Shown: positions 35,998 to 48,580 of the stretch, one piece after another
How positions within the stretch are numbered: position 1 is the first letter of the stretch
How the letters are laid out: each line of letters begins with the position of its first letter
Position numbers and translations under genes: made by a program
The notes under the pieces: generated by a model
Seen by the model: only the letters and a program-made list of their open reading frames with translations
Databases searched by the model: none
What the model was told of the DNA's origin: nothing
Origin: Paracyclopina nana
Taxonomy: Eukaryota > Arthropoda > Copepoda > Cyclopoida > Cyclopettidae
Assembly: GCA_019096065.1 (NCBI GenBank)
Contig: JAGUCH010000006.1
Location: 7,026,001-7,090,000 of the forward strand
DNA: 64,000 bases
Direction: 5' to 3'

Positions 35998-38900
35998 TGT
36001 CTCAATTCAAATATGTGCATAGTAGTTAGTGAAGTAGACCGCCAATTATGAGACCTGAATCGATCATTGTGGTCTAGTGAAATGAATGGAAAATTACTAG
36101 TGTTGACCTAGGATGACGGCCAGAAGGCGTGTTAGAACAAGTGCTTCGGAAATTCCTGGTATCTCACCATTATTTTGTGATGAATGAGGAGCAAGCATGC
36201 AATCAGAGGAGCGTACCACCATTTTTGAGGCTGTACAATATCAGGTCAATCTCGTTCTCAGCCAGATGTGAACCCAAGTTTGCATGAACTCAACCAGGCA
36301 AATTTGTCTTAGAAAATATTTTCCAAAAAGAAACACTAGTTTTACCAATAGCTATTGTGCAACGCTTCAAAATACGCCTTGCTTTGCTGATTTGCTTTAG
36401 CTGAGGGCTGAGAATGATCTTTTTGATATTACAGAAAAAATGGGAGCTCACTGATGCGTTTTCATTCCTGGAACTCTTGCAGGTAATTTTCCCCTAGGTG
36501 AAAAAGAACCAAATGATGATCTTTTTTCATTCTTTACTTTTGCACTGATGTGTGCAACTGCTCATGCAAAGCTAAGGAAAGGGCTTATTTATGGCTTTTA
36601 GTTTAGCCTTTACAATTATAGTAGTATATACAGTTGGAGATTTGTGGCTACAAATTTGGCTATAACTTTTGTGGGCACTTTAATTACTGCTGGTTGCTGT
36701 AAATTGCTCAGAGTATCTGCGAGCAACACCCAAAGTTCATTGATCATCCAAGAAGACATCCAACCAGCTTCCAACCTTATAAGAAGCCACCACAACAATA
36801 GAACACTGTGGACTTGAACGTGGCTTAAAAACGAGGTCTAAACGTTTTTTTTTAAAGTTGAAGAGCGGTGAAAACATGGACAGAAGATTTGCAACTCTAC
36901 CAATTGCTTGCAAAGCCTCAAGAGCGGATGCAAACTAAAGTCACACATATTTTTCCAAAAACTAGTTTTTTAAAAGGACCCGCTTACCCCGCTGTGACTC
37001 AAGGCAAAAGCGGTATTAGATGATAATGCTTTTATTGATAGTCTTGAGGGGTCAAAATGAGCGATGAATTGACGGAAAAAGAGAAAATCATGGGAAGAGC
37101 AATTAGAAAAAAACATTCAAAACAGCTGTTTTTTTCCATTCGAAAACAATTGGCCCCTCAGGGTGATCCAGTGCAATTCAATGCAGTTGGCAGTTTATTT
37201 GGGTCCCCTTCAATGGACAATTTTGTAATGTTGTAAAAAAACAAAATTAGTTTTCGCAGTTTTCTTTCAGATGCTGGTATAAAGAAGGCCGTTTTATGGC
37301 AGTTGAATCATCCACAGCAGGAGGTTGATAAGCCACTAAGAGGTCAGAAAAACCAAGCAATGACTACGGGGTATCGGTCGACAAATAACCAAAGCGCCGC
37401 TCATCTAAAGCACAAAAACTAGTTATTGAACTAATCTTGGTGGCCAAAAATTGGAATCACTTATGAGGCTTTTCAAGCCTTGGCCAAACTCCCAAATCTG
37501 CTGACCATGTTTTCGCCTTTCAACAATTTGCACTTTGCTCAAATTCAATGGCATTTTGCGTACTTTTTCATATTTTGTTTACTAGCATTTTAAATGACGA
37601 TATCTTGATTTCAACTACTATATGAGCTTGAAAACAAGCTACAAACGACCTTTTCAATCGTTAGGTAAATACCCTAAAATTAGTATAACAATTTTGAAGT
37701 CTGCTGACTTCATCATAACTTTTATTAATAAATTATGTCCTTTTTTGAAGTGCATCATTATGAAATTGCTTTTAAAAATTATGATTCCTATTTTATACTA
37801 GTATTTTAATTTATAATTTTATGCAGGTGAAATGGGCCTTTTTTTGGCTGAGTCAGCGTCTTCTACTTTACAGTTTTTGCTGATCAAAGCCCTGGAGTAA
37901 AACGAATTTCCTTTTGTCCTCTCCCAGAAGATTTTTCCGTCAAATCACACGTAAACAAAGTTTAATTTCCTCATTTTCAATTTGCTCATTTGCTGTTATT
38001 AATGACTGCACGAGTAAACATGTCATTTGTCATTACTTCCACTTATAGTATTTGTGTTTTGTCGATTCCCATGTCAGTTTGTTACAAGTAAGTGGTTTCG
38101 CGGATTAATTGTGCAAAGATTAATTGCAAAGTAGAAAGCTCATCCCGAAACTTTTCTAATTACCAAGATTTTTCTACACATTTGGCTTTATAAAGTATTT
38201 TTCGTGAGAGAAACATTAATTGACCAACTTTTCGCAGACCAAAAAAACCTAAACTAATTTCATTGAAAAGCCACAAAAAAGCAAATTGAGCAGTGGAAAT
38301 CAAGTCTTAATAATGATTTGTTTTATGTTATATCTTTGAATTTGCACAAAAATGCGATTTTTTCGGGAAAAAAAAAGATTTTCTAATAATTTCCTTTTTA
38401 GCTTTATTTGCATTTTTTAATTTTCAAAAAATGTCGTTTTAAGTTTATTTGTAATAGGAAAGTTATATTATATATTTCACAGTTTACTATTATGGCCCAA
38501 ATGCCTCGATCGATTTAACGAGGAAAAGGTTGATTTTGAAAAACGTCATTTTTAATTATAATAAATTATAACTGAGTTATTGATAAATCAAGCTTTATTT
38601 TTTTACCTACTAACTTTTAATTATTACATAAAATATGAAAAATACAACTTCAAAAAATGGAAAAAATGGTTCCTAGACAAAAACAAGCTGGGAGATCTCA
38701 TTGAAAAGCCACTCAAAAGCAAAATAACCTTAAAAAATCAAGTCTCAATGATAATTTTCCAAATATTTTCTCTTGATAAAGCCATAAATGCTTTATTTTA
38801 TGGCAAAAAAAGTGAATTTGAAAAAAGTGTCAAATTGCGTCATACATTGCCTTTTTTCGTCCCAAATCCTTGCAAAAGCAACATAAAATAAAAATAATTA

Positions 38901-39033
38901 AAAAATAAAAAGTATTAAAAGTCATTAAAGAATATAAAAATTAAAATTATTATAAATATAAAAAATATGAAAAATAAAAAAATATCGAAAAATATAAAAA
39001 ATTGGTTTTTTTTTGGTTTTTTTAATTTTTTTG
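35998..39033. other. 3-kb AT-rich unique intergenic DNA
   Basis: No gene, RNA or clear repeat family member seen. A short AAATCAAGTCT motif occurs at about 38301 and 38736. Confidence 0.45.
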
Positions 39034-39290
39034 GGAAATTGGGCCGGGGTCATTTTTTGTGGCGGCGGCGGCCGGTGGGGATCGGCCCCCCTGAGGCGAG
39101 TCTTATAGTTTCAAGTCTGGCTGCGAGATTAAGCTTTGAGATAGGCAATCGAGTCACACCTCAAATGAAAATCCCGACCGAGCGTCAGGAGAAATCTCTT
39201 TTGGGTACTCTGTTCAATTTGGTCGCCCCGCGGAGAAGCAATCAACTTTGGGCCATGTGCATAAGATAGCATGAGAATTGGCCGGGCAAA
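39034..39290. other. isolated GC-rich island
   Basis: A GC-rich block with a CGG triplet run and GGCCGGTGGGG, in extremely AT-rich surroundings. On the minus strand it ends in a long A-rich stretch (about 39030-38940), as a retro-copied RNA might. The open frames across it have no recognisable domain. Source not identified. Confidence 0.4.
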
Positions 39291-39462
39291 ATTACGATTA
39301 CATAATCGATCGGCTAACTTCAAACGAAGCCAGAAATGATTAGCAAAAAGAAGCTCAAATTTCAAATCGTCAAAACAGCCCTGAAAAAGCCTCAAAAAAA
39401 GTCAATTTGAAGTCAAAGTCTAAATTTGAAGAACTTTTTAAAAAATTTGATTCTTTTTAGGA

Positions 39463-39715
39463 AAGTTGCTGACATTAAAAAATAGACAAATTATGAAGTC
39501 TAGTAGCCAAAATTCTTAATTTTTTTAAGTACAAAAAGACTACATTTTAAGAACTTTTAGAATCCTTTAAAAAGTTGCTGAAATAAATAATAAACAAATT
39601 ATGAAGTCTAGTAGCCAAAATTCTTAATTTTTTTAAAGTACAAAAAGACTACATTTTTAAAAGAACTTTTAGAATCCTTTAAAAAGTTGCTGAAATTAAA
39701 AAATAGCCAAAAATC
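39463..39715. repeat. ~110-bp tandem repeat, 2.3 copies
   Basis: Copies start at about 39463, 39572 and 39683, sharing ATTATGAAGTCTAGTAGCCA, TACAAAAAGACTACATTTT and CTTTTAGAATCC. Confidence 0.92.
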
Positions 39716-40059
39716 TTGAATACTTTTTAGGTAATCAAATAAAAGCTAAAAAGACCCTTTTTCAAGTTTTTTTTTCAAAAATTAAATTAAAATTAATTTT
39801 AAGTTGAATTCATTTAAGTTTTTGCAGGAAGGGAAAAAAGTAATTAGATTTAGGTTAATTTAGTGCTTTTTGGAGTGTCATTAATTTTTATAGCGCGCCA
39901 TCTGGTGGTGTGGCCACTTTATTGGTCTCCGCCCCCTTAGTGGAAAATAAATGCTTGTCTTATTATTATGCAATCAAGCTGAGATTGGTAGATAGTCATC
40001 TTTCTTGGCTTATGCTGGTATGTCAAGTCACGCCCACCTTTTTTGCACCATTTTCAAAG

Positions 40060-40477
40060 GCCCCGTTCATCTACTATCGACCATCACAAACACTCACTTT
40101 TACAATTCAACTTCAGTTTCAGGAACTGAAATCCAATTGGAGTTTTATATAATTGAGCCTTGATTGTGTAATATTTCATTTTTAATGTTTTCTTCAAAAG
40201 CACGTCAAAATAGTTCAAAATGTAAAAAAAGCAAAACAGAATTCACTTAAAGTCAGCATAAATGATTAAATGTAATTTCTAAACAATATGTGACAATAGA
40301 TTAAAAATGTAAGTTTATGAATTTTAACTTTCACAAATATTAAACGTTACTTGACGTTTTTGGAAACAAATATCAAGGCAATAATGCTCAATTCTTCATT
40401 TTCCCAAGTGACTTTCAGTTTCTCAAACTGATGAAGAATTGGTAAAATGAGTATCTTTTTTGGTAGATGAACGCAGC
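40060..40477. mobile_element. MITE, 418 bp, GTTCATCTAC termini
   Basis: Ends GCCCCGTTCATCTAC and the complement of GCTGCGTTCATCTAC. Inverted homology continues inward (CTCA-TTTTAC-AATTC, CAGTTT-GAAACTGAAA). Confidence 0.75.
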
Positions 40478-42528
40478 ATTGCCAAAGAAAACAATTTTGC
40501 AATTAACCTGATGAATTTCTCAGCTTCTTTGCGTGCTTCACTTTCATAATAATAATAATGATAATAATGGTGGAAATTATGAGTGACATGCCTTCACGCC
40601 TTCCTACTTCCCATTTCCCATGAACAAATCATGGCAGCATTGTAATATTGAAGAATAAGCATTCTTATTGGGCTGCATAGTTCTTGGTCAAGCCGCTAGA
40701 TGGCGCTGTGGTCAAAGCGGTGTCGGTGCCAAGGTTTACAGTGTGGATTTATGCAGGTCATTGTTGGTCTGAAGACAAAAACATGCTAATAATTGTTGCT
40801 AGTCACCCCCAGGACATGGCATTGTTGACCATTTCAAAGGCTTCAGAGGTGCCAGAAAAAAGCCGACTTCACGATAACTCTGCGCCATTATTGAAGCGTT
40901 GAAGCTCTAAAAGAAAAACTGGGAGAGGAAATGAAACTTTGACAGATGACAAGGCTGTGCCATGGTGAAATAATGATAGCTCACAGATCATTGGCATGTG
41001 AAGAACTTGACAAAATGATTGACACATCATCACCATCTTCTTCTTCTCTGGTACAAACTTGGTTTACTCCAAATTACCAGCTATAGAAGACCTCCATGGA
41101 AAAAAGAAACTAAGCCTTTGAATAGATATAAAGAAAATGGAGGTTTTCACAGAGGCTTCTGTCTGAGCGTGAGTGGCACCAAAATAAATAGAGAAGATCA
41201 CCAGATTAGCTTTTGAGGATGGGGGGTGGAAAGTAATCATCCTTGACATGTCCATTGAGAATCCTCTTGTTGTTGACACATCCTCTCATGTCACCAGCAT
41301 CACAACAACAACAACAGGGTGCATGTGGTCATAGTGAATCGATAAAATGTGCACTTACATGGGCTCCCCACTCACTTCTCACCCCTGAAAACGTCCAAAG
41401 GCTTTGTCGAGTCGCTCCTTTTCTTTTCATGGCTTGCATGACCTGGTTTATGTAATAAAAAGTTCATTGCATTGGAAACTTTTGCTAATAGCTATTGCTG
41501 AGAATGGCCCACTGAGCTGTTTGGCATATTAGAAACTTGCAAGAGTCTCCTAGCAAAAAAGCATCGTTCACGCTTCGCATCCTATACTGAACCGCTGTTT
41601 CATGTGCACCGCTTTAATTAACTGGTATCAAATGGCCTGCATGAATATGCATGCAGCAGTCTTCTCTTAAAAGCATGTCTGACTGTGGAAATGGTCAGAA
41701 GGGTTTTGCTCAAGTCTCCTGCTGTTGCCAAATGGAATTGAAAAAGCCGGGCTTTAAAAATCCACTGCGGGGTATCCGCTTGATGATGTAAAGTGTGTCG
41801 GCCTAGGGCTGTACATGACTACTACTGAGCTGCGGGAAATTGTAGAAACCATCATCAGGCTACTTCACTTTACTCAAAGTCAGGCGGCAACCTCTTTTAC
41901 CAGCATTATGTTGTATCAGGAACAAAGAAAATGGGTAATAGATGGATTCAGTAGGGTCTCTGACAGCTATAAATGGAACTTTTATATCTATTTTTCATCT
42001 CAACAACCCCTCATATGGTGAAAAATAGGTGGTGAGAAAGAGATTTAAAAATCCGAATTGAAATTGCATTGGCTAGCATTGTACAGCATTTAGAGTCGAG
42101 AAAATCATCTCTCATTGAACAATGTTAAAATGAACGCTTTAACAAATATGAACATTTCAATTAACACTCTAAAAGCCATACTTCTTATCAATGGTGTTTT
42201 AACTTGTTTACGACAACTTCCTTAATGAAATCCTTATATGGCGTTAAGTAGTTGTAAAGCGCTCAAAAGCAAATGATTTTGAACAAATCGATGCTCTTTT
42301 GATATTTATTTGACCCAAGAAAGTTTCTGAGCCAAACAAATGTATTCACGAGTCACAAGGAATTGAAACCACTTTGTGGAAAATTTCCAATTAAAAGTGG
42401 CGACATGATTTATTTGGTGAAGTATGAAGAAGCTAAATCAAGCAGTTGCTTACTTGTTCAGCTCTCAGCATGAGTCCTGATCAATAACACGTAGATTAGT
42501 TGTGCTGAGCAAAAACTCAGTCATAATC
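40478..42528. other. unique intergenic DNA
   Basis: Contains a TAA/TAATGA microsatellite at 40546-40568. No gene supported. Confidence 0.45.
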
Positions 42529-42729
42529 TTACGTGTTTTCTTGCCCTCGAGCTTTTGCCCCTCCTGCTGTGGGATATGGAATAATTTCTGCCGTGGACAT
42601 TTCGAATCTGCCCCCTGCTGAGATTCCAGCTCCACAAAGATTGCATGTTTTACAAGAAGACTTCTTGCAATTCAAACCAAGACCATTAAGCACAAAATGA
42701 GTTAAATCATCGATGTCTTTGGCTGGCAT
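42529..42729 (-). CDS. small Cys-containing open frame, possible first exon of an unknown gene
   Basis: 66 codons starting MPAKDIDDL with A at -3 of the ATG. The middle has CKKSSCKTCNLCG. The codon composition looks more coding-like than the surrounding DNA. Just before the stop, AACAC|GTAAGA at 42533/42532 matches a splice donor, so it could be an exon continuing further left. I recognise no family and saw no partner exon. It may be chance. Confidence 0.2.
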   Translation of the reverse strand: MPAKDIDDLTHFVLNGLGLNCKKSSCKTCNLCGAGISAGGRFEMSTAEIIPYPTAGGAKARGQENT

Positions 42730-43465
42730 TTCTTTGGCTCAGATACTTCAAGGAGTCAAAGTAATCACAAGTGAGTCTCGATTTCTTTTTCAATTTCTGC
42801 TTTCTGCTACTCCGCAACATTAAAGCGTTACTTTTTTAACACTTTTAAAAACGGACGTTAGAACTTAAATTACGTCATGTTTATAGTTATCGAAAGCGTA
42901 AGACATTTTAACACAACTTAACCTTTAACTGAGTATTAAGTGCCGCATTGGTATAAGTTAACTTTTTAGGCGAAAATCGACTATTATGATGATAAACATT
43001 TTGTAATGCGACATGATTTTCCAGCCTCAATTTGCTTTTGGCTGCCAACAAATCTAATTGGTAATCAGAAGAGTCAATAGCTTGCTCATCTCCGATTTGT
43101 TTACCTTTTTTGAAACGGGAGACGGTTGACACGTGTTGCTCAGTATGAGAAGCTGTCCATACATAACATTAAAGTCCTATAGGAATCTCCAGCCGAGTTC
43201 GATCAGTTATGGTCGTGTGCGCACTGCAAGAGTCCACTGTGGATCAAGTCAGTTGTCTGTCTTGACCACCAAGGAATTGACACACACCACCACCATAACT
43301 TATCCCCCAATGAGTTCACGGAAGAAAGGAAAAAAAAACTAATGGACTTTGACCACTAAAATGGAAAATTCAAAATAAATGAACACTAAAATTGCTTTCA
43401 TTTTCAGTTTCAAAATTCAAATAATGAAAAAAGTGGTATAAATATTAGATATATTAATTTAAGTA

Positions 43466-43537
43466 TCCGGCATGGTCTAGGGGTTAGGATAGCTGGCTCT
43501 CACCCAGCAGGCCCGGGTTCGATTCCCGGTGCCGGAA
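43466..43537 (+). tRNA. tRNA-Glu (CTC)
   Basis: 72 nt cloverleaf. The acceptor TCCGGCA pairs fully with TGCCGGA and the discriminator is A. The D arm is GGTCTAGGGGTTAGGAT, the anticodon loop CTCTCAC gives CTC, and the T arm is CGGGTTCGATTCCCG. Box A and box B are intact and a T-rich terminator follows. No intron. Confidence 0.97.
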
Positions 43538-43600
43538 TCCTATTTTTATTTTTTTAACATACTTTAAAAACATAAGCTACTTTGTTATTTCTATTTCCTT

Positions 43601-43949
43601 TCCATTTGTTTTTTACTTTTTGCTCTAGTTTTCACTAGTTTTATTTTCTTTAAAAAAAAAAATATTTTTTTAACTTAAAATGTGACATAATTTACAGACA
43701 TTAGCTAATTTTTCATTATCTTAATTTTATTTTTTTCCAGTTGTTTTTCACTTTTTGCCCTAGTTTTTTAACTAGTTTTCACTAGTTTTATTTTATTTTA
43801 AAAAATTATTTTTTTAACTTAAAAAAATGACATAATTTATAGACATTAGATAATTTTTCATTTTTTAAATTTTATTTTTTCCATTTGTTTTTCACTTTTT
43901 GCCCTAGTTTTTTAACTAGTTTTCACTAGTTTATTTTTTTTAATAATTG
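43601..43949. repeat. ~140-bp tandem repeat, 2.5 copies, after tRNA-Glu
   Basis: Copies start at 43601, 43737 and 43881, sharing CACTTTTTGCCCTAGTTTT, CTAGTTTTCACTAGTTT and GACATAATTTA-AGACATTAG. Confidence 0.92.
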
Positions 43950-44631
43950 AATGTTTTTTTTTCCTTTTTTTTTGTTAAAACACACCTGTTTTTGCGTCTT
44001 GGAATTTCACCCCAAAAAAATTACTGCTCGGCTAACAAATGGCTGGACATTTAGTGTTGCATTATTTAAGCCTCAGGTAAGAAAATTACTTTTGTGGCCA
44101 ATAATTATTCCCCTTTGGAAATTCCTTTGGTTCTCTGGTAAAAAAGACCAAATTGAATCAAGATTAATTGGGATGATAAGTGAGATTGCATAATGATCAA
44201 CAACTTCACTTTTTCGGAAGGTGTAATCAGCACCTGAAAATTACAGTGCAATCTTGCCTTTTCACTCAGCCCCAAAAACTCGTTAAATCGCAACTACTTG
44301 TTTTCAGTTTCTTCTGCGGCGCGGCGGCACGCGCGCGGGAAATTTAATTTGCTTAACTACCAACAAATCTTAATGAGGAATTTTTAATTTCGCCAAATCA
44401 CACCTGCAAATCTGTCTATACACCCAATTCTCGAAATTGAGCCAAATCACAATTTTTTCCACTAGTTTTTTCAGTTTTTTTCCAGATCTAAAGATTTGCT
44501 GGTTAAAATGGTTTTTATATAATAGATTCACTGACTTTATGTACTATGAAAGCACTTTTTAGGTCTAAACGAATTGTTTATGGCCAAAAAGCATTTTTTT
44601 GATTGAAAGGGATATTTTTTTTGTTCAAAAG

Positions 44632-44965
44632 CAACTTTAGGTCTAATGGCAAGTTTAGGTCTAAAAGCAATTTAGTTCTAAGAGCAAGTTTAGGTCTAAA
44701 AACAAGTTTAAGTCTAAAAGCAATTTAGGTCTAAGAGCAAGTTTAGGTCTAAAAGCAATTTAGTTCTAAGAGCAAGTTTAGGTCTAAAAGCTACTGTATG
44801 TCTAAAAGCTACTGTATGTCTAAAAGCTACTGTATGTCTAAAAGCTACTGTATGTCTAAAAGCTACTTTTTGTCTAAAATCAACTTCAGGTCTTAAAACA
44901 AGTTTAGGTCTTTCAGCACAATTGGATCTTCAACCAACTGTAGAGCTAAAAGCAACTGAAGGTAT
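44632..44965 (+). repeat. 18-bp minisatellite, plus orientation
   Basis: Unit AGGTCTAAAAGCAAGTTT with a TATGTCTAAAAGCTACTG sub-block repeated five times. Same family as the arrays at 45622 (inverted) and 48040. Confidence 0.93.
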
Positions 44966-45414
44966 ATAAAATCAATTTTAATTAAAAAAACAATCTTAGG
45001 CCTACATAAAATCAATGACGCCATTGCATTGGCATTAAAAAAATCAGTTAATATATAAAGTCAACATTTATTGTTTAAAACTTGTTAAACTGAGATAGTA
45101 AGTGGGAGTTTTCCAAGTTTTGCTAATGGATGTCTGTTGTGGTGAAATTGGTGAACAAATTGACAAGAAGGCTGAAAATTCCAAGAATGTTAAACTTGAT
45201 GACCGCAAGACCAATTAAAGGAAATGAGTTTGACCACACATTTTTTGTTCTCTTGGACAAAAGGCAAACAAAGGATAAGTAGAGCCTCGAAAATTATGCT
45301 AATTTCCAGCTACAACAAAAGCTTGAACTTGTTCAAAATGGCCAAATTACTGAAAAAGCAAAAAAGAATACAAGTTATTTATTATTGAAAAATGTTTCAT
45401 TTTGAACATCAGCA

Positions 45415-45486
45415 TCCGGCATGGTCTAGGGGTTAGGATAGCTGGCTCTCACCCAGCAGGCCCGGGTTCGATTCCCGGTGTCGGAA
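45415..45486 (+). tRNA. tRNA-Glu (CTC), second copy
   Basis: Identical to the copy at 43466 except for C to T in the 3' acceptor strand (45481), which turns a G-C pair into G-U. A TTTTTTT terminator follows. Probably functional. Confidence 0.95.
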
Positions 45487-45574
45487 ACCCTTTTTTTATC
45501 TTCTCTGTTATGAGTGCTGAGAATTGCCTTTGGATCTTGATTTGCTGAAATTATTGCTGAACTAAAACCTACTA

Positions 45575-45620
45575 GACCCGGGTTCGATTACCGGTGTCGG
45601 AAACCTTTATTTATCTTTTA
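45575..45620 (+). pseudogene. tRNA-Glu 3'-half relic
   Basis: It matches only the T arm, the 3' acceptor strand and the trailer of the copy at 45415, including that copy's GTCGG variant and its AAACC trailer. It also has A for C inside the T stem (GATTACCGG). The 5' half is absent. It looks like a local partial duplication. Confidence 0.85.
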
Positions 45621-45621
45621 T

Positions 45622-46455
45622 GCTTTAAAACCCAAAAATGTTACGACTAACATTGCTTTTTAACCTAAAATTGCTCCTAAACCAAAAACTGGATATTAGA
45701 CCTAAAGGCCCTGTTCACCTGCATTATTATCAGCAAAATAACGCGCAATATTATGATGAAATTTGCAAATATCTGGTATTTGTAAAATCATTTTTCAGAT
45801 TTTGCCTTCGGAATCGGTCTATTGGTACCAAAAGCCATCCTGCACAAATATAAAAATTCTCAGTTTTTCAGTATTTCTCTCCAATATTTTGCCGAAATAA
45901 CGGCCATAATAAGCAGGTGAACAGGCCCAAATAGGCTCATAGACCTAAAATTGCTTTTTGACCTAAATTCTCTCAAAGACCTGAAATTGTTTTTTGCCTA
46001 ATTCCCAATAGATCTAACATTGCTATTAGTGACCTAAATATGCTCAAACGCCAAAATTTGCTTTTCACCTAAAATTGCTTTTAGACTGAAATTGCTTTTA
46101 GACCCAAAATTATTTTTAGACCTAAAATTGCTTTTAGACCTGAAATTGCTTAAATTACTTTTAGACCTATAATTGCTTGTTAGGCCTAAAATTGCGTTTA
46201 GGCCTTAAATTGCTTTTAGACCTAAAATTGCGTTTAGGCCTAAAATTGTTTTTAGGCCTAAAATTGCTTTTAGACCTAAAATTGCTTTAAGCCCTACAAT
46301 TGATTTTAGACATATTATTGCGTTTTTGACCTAAAATTGCTTTTAGACCTAAAATTGCTTTTAGACCTAAAATTGCTTCATGACCTAAAATTGCTGGTTA
46401 GACCTGAATTTGCTATTAGACCTAAAATTGTTTTTCGGACCTTTTCAACCAAAAC
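45622..46455 (-). repeat. 18-bp minisatellite, inverted orientation, split by a MITE
   Basis: Unit ACCTAAAATTGCTTTTAG, the complement of the unit at 44632 and 48040. The array is interrupted at 45707-45928 by a MITE and resumes beyond it. Confidence 0.93.
45707..45928. mobile_element. MITE inserted in the 18-bp array, 222 bp
   Basis: Ends GGCCCTGTTCACCTGC and the complement of GGGCCTGTTCACCTGC, with further TTATTAT homology inward. Array units abut both sides, so the insertion postdates the array. Confidence 0.88.
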
Positions 46456-47019
46456 TAATCACTTTTGGATCTACAATTATTTTAGACCTTTTAAGAATCT
46501 AAAAAATATATCTAATTATCCCATATCAATGGCAATGAAAGGCGGCCACCTACCGGGCTTATTTGAGTGGTGCACAAAGGCGCGTGTAATTGTGAGTGGG
46601 AGTTTTCCATGGGCATGAAAAAGGGCTCCTGTGTAGCGTGGCGAAAGATCACGAAGGAAATTCGTGGTGGAATTCCGAAATGGTGAACTATTCCCACACC
46701 GAAGAAGATAAGCATCGACAATTTTCTTCTCGCTTCTTCCATTTCAGACAACATCTATTACACCCATCTTCCATTCTTGGCACCACTAAAGAGCCTTGCT
46801 CAAGGCGCAGAGATGCATTTGTCAAAATTGTAATTTTGGCAAAATTTGAAAGGTTTTTTTTGGCAGTTTTGACAACACCTTATTTGAAAGTTTTTATGGT
46901 CAAGTTAGTTAGTTTTAGACAATGTAGTTAGTTTTTGACTATTTTTTGTTAGATTGGGACAAATTCAAGGGAATTGACGACATTGAACAATTTTGACCAT
47001 TTGTTCAGGCAGCTGAAAA
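46456..47019. other. unique DNA between arrays
   Basis: Slightly GC-richer at 46520-46800. No gene recognised. Confidence 0.4.
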
Positions 47020-47665
47020 TTCATAAGTAGACAATTGACAATTTAGACAATTGACAATTTAGACAATTGACAATTTAGACGATTTAGACAATTGACAATT
47101 TAGACAATTGACAATTTAGACAATTGACAATTTAGACAATTGACAATTTAAACATTTTACAATTGACTATTTGGACATTTTACAATTGACTATTTAGACA
47201 TTTTACAATTAACTATTTAGACATTTTACAATTTAGACAATTAACTATTTAGACATTTTACAATTTAGACAATTGACAATTTAGACGATTTTGACAATGG
47301 ACAATTTAGACCAATGACAACTTAGACCATTGACAATTGACCTTTTAGAGAATTTAGACAATTGACCTTTTAGACAATTGACAATTTTGACAATTGACAA
47401 TTTAGACAATTGACAATTCAGGCATTTGACAATTCAGGCATTTGACAATTCAGGCATTTGACAATTCAGGCATTTGACAATTTAGACAATTGACAATTCG
47501 GACAATTGACAATTTAGGCATTTGACAATTCGGACAATTGACAATTCAGACTATTGACAATTTAGACTATTGACAATTTATACAATTGGAAATTGACAAT
47601 TTAGTCAATGCAGACATTAGACAATTGACAATTTAGACATTTTACAAATTAGTCAATTCACATCA
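47020..47665. repeat. 16-bp minisatellite
   Basis: About 40 copies of GACAATTTAGACAATT with CAGGCATTT and GACATTTTACAATT variants in blocks. Confidence 0.94.
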
Positions 47666-48039
47666 AAGACACTTCAAAGTCCAGATTATTTATCCAATAA
47701 TTCCTGATCTTTTTTAAAAATAGGATAGAGCAATTTTGTCTTTTTGGGGGATAGGAATAGAGTCTTTTTCCAGGTTGAGAAATGATCTCATCTCTAGGCA
47801 ATCATTGAAGTGAGCTGAGAGAGAGGCTAAAAAGGCAGCAGCACACTTAAGCATGCAACAGGCCATAAATAACAGCCAGAATCTCACAATAAATTTGGAA
47901 CCTCCTCACTCTTAGAAAAGACCCAACAAAAGTGCTTAAGCATACTTAAGCAACTTATTACAATTGACATTGTTGAAAGTTTTGTATATTCGAAAGAAAA
48001 TCAATGACAACTTTAGTTGAACAACTATTGACCAAAAGA

Positions 48040-48580
48040 TCAAAAAGCAATGTTAGGTCTAAATCAATTTGAGGTCAAAAAGCAATTTTAGGTATAAAAG
48101 CAATTTTAGGTGTAAAAGCAATTTTAGGTCTAAAAACAATAATAGTTCCGAAAGTAACTTAAGGCCTAAAATCAATAATAGTTCTAATAGCAGTCTTAGT
48201 TCTAAAACCAAATTGAGGTCTAAAAATAATCATAGATTTAAATGCAACTTTAGGCCTAAAACCAATCATAGTCCTAGTAGCAATCTTAGTTTTAAAAGCA
48301 AATTCAGGTCTAAAAACACAATCAACTGTTGCCCTAAAAGCAACTTTAGGTCTCAAAGCAACTTTAGGTCTAAAGGCAATTTTAGGTCTAAAGGTAATTT
48401 GAGGTCTAAATGCAATTTTAGGTCTAAATGCAATTTTAGGTGTAAGGGCAATTTTAGGTCTTGAGGTAATTTAAGGTCTTAAGGCAATTTTAGGTCTAAA
48501 GGCAAGACTAGGTATATTACCCATTTATCGTCTACAAGCAATTTTAGGTCTAAAACTAGTTTATGACCTAAAATTAAAAG
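48040..48580 (+). repeat. 18-bp minisatellite, plus orientation
   Basis: About 28 copies of AGGTCTAAAAGCAATTTT, same family as 44632. The long frame with an FRSKSN repeat is an effect of the 18-bp period. Confidence 0.94.
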
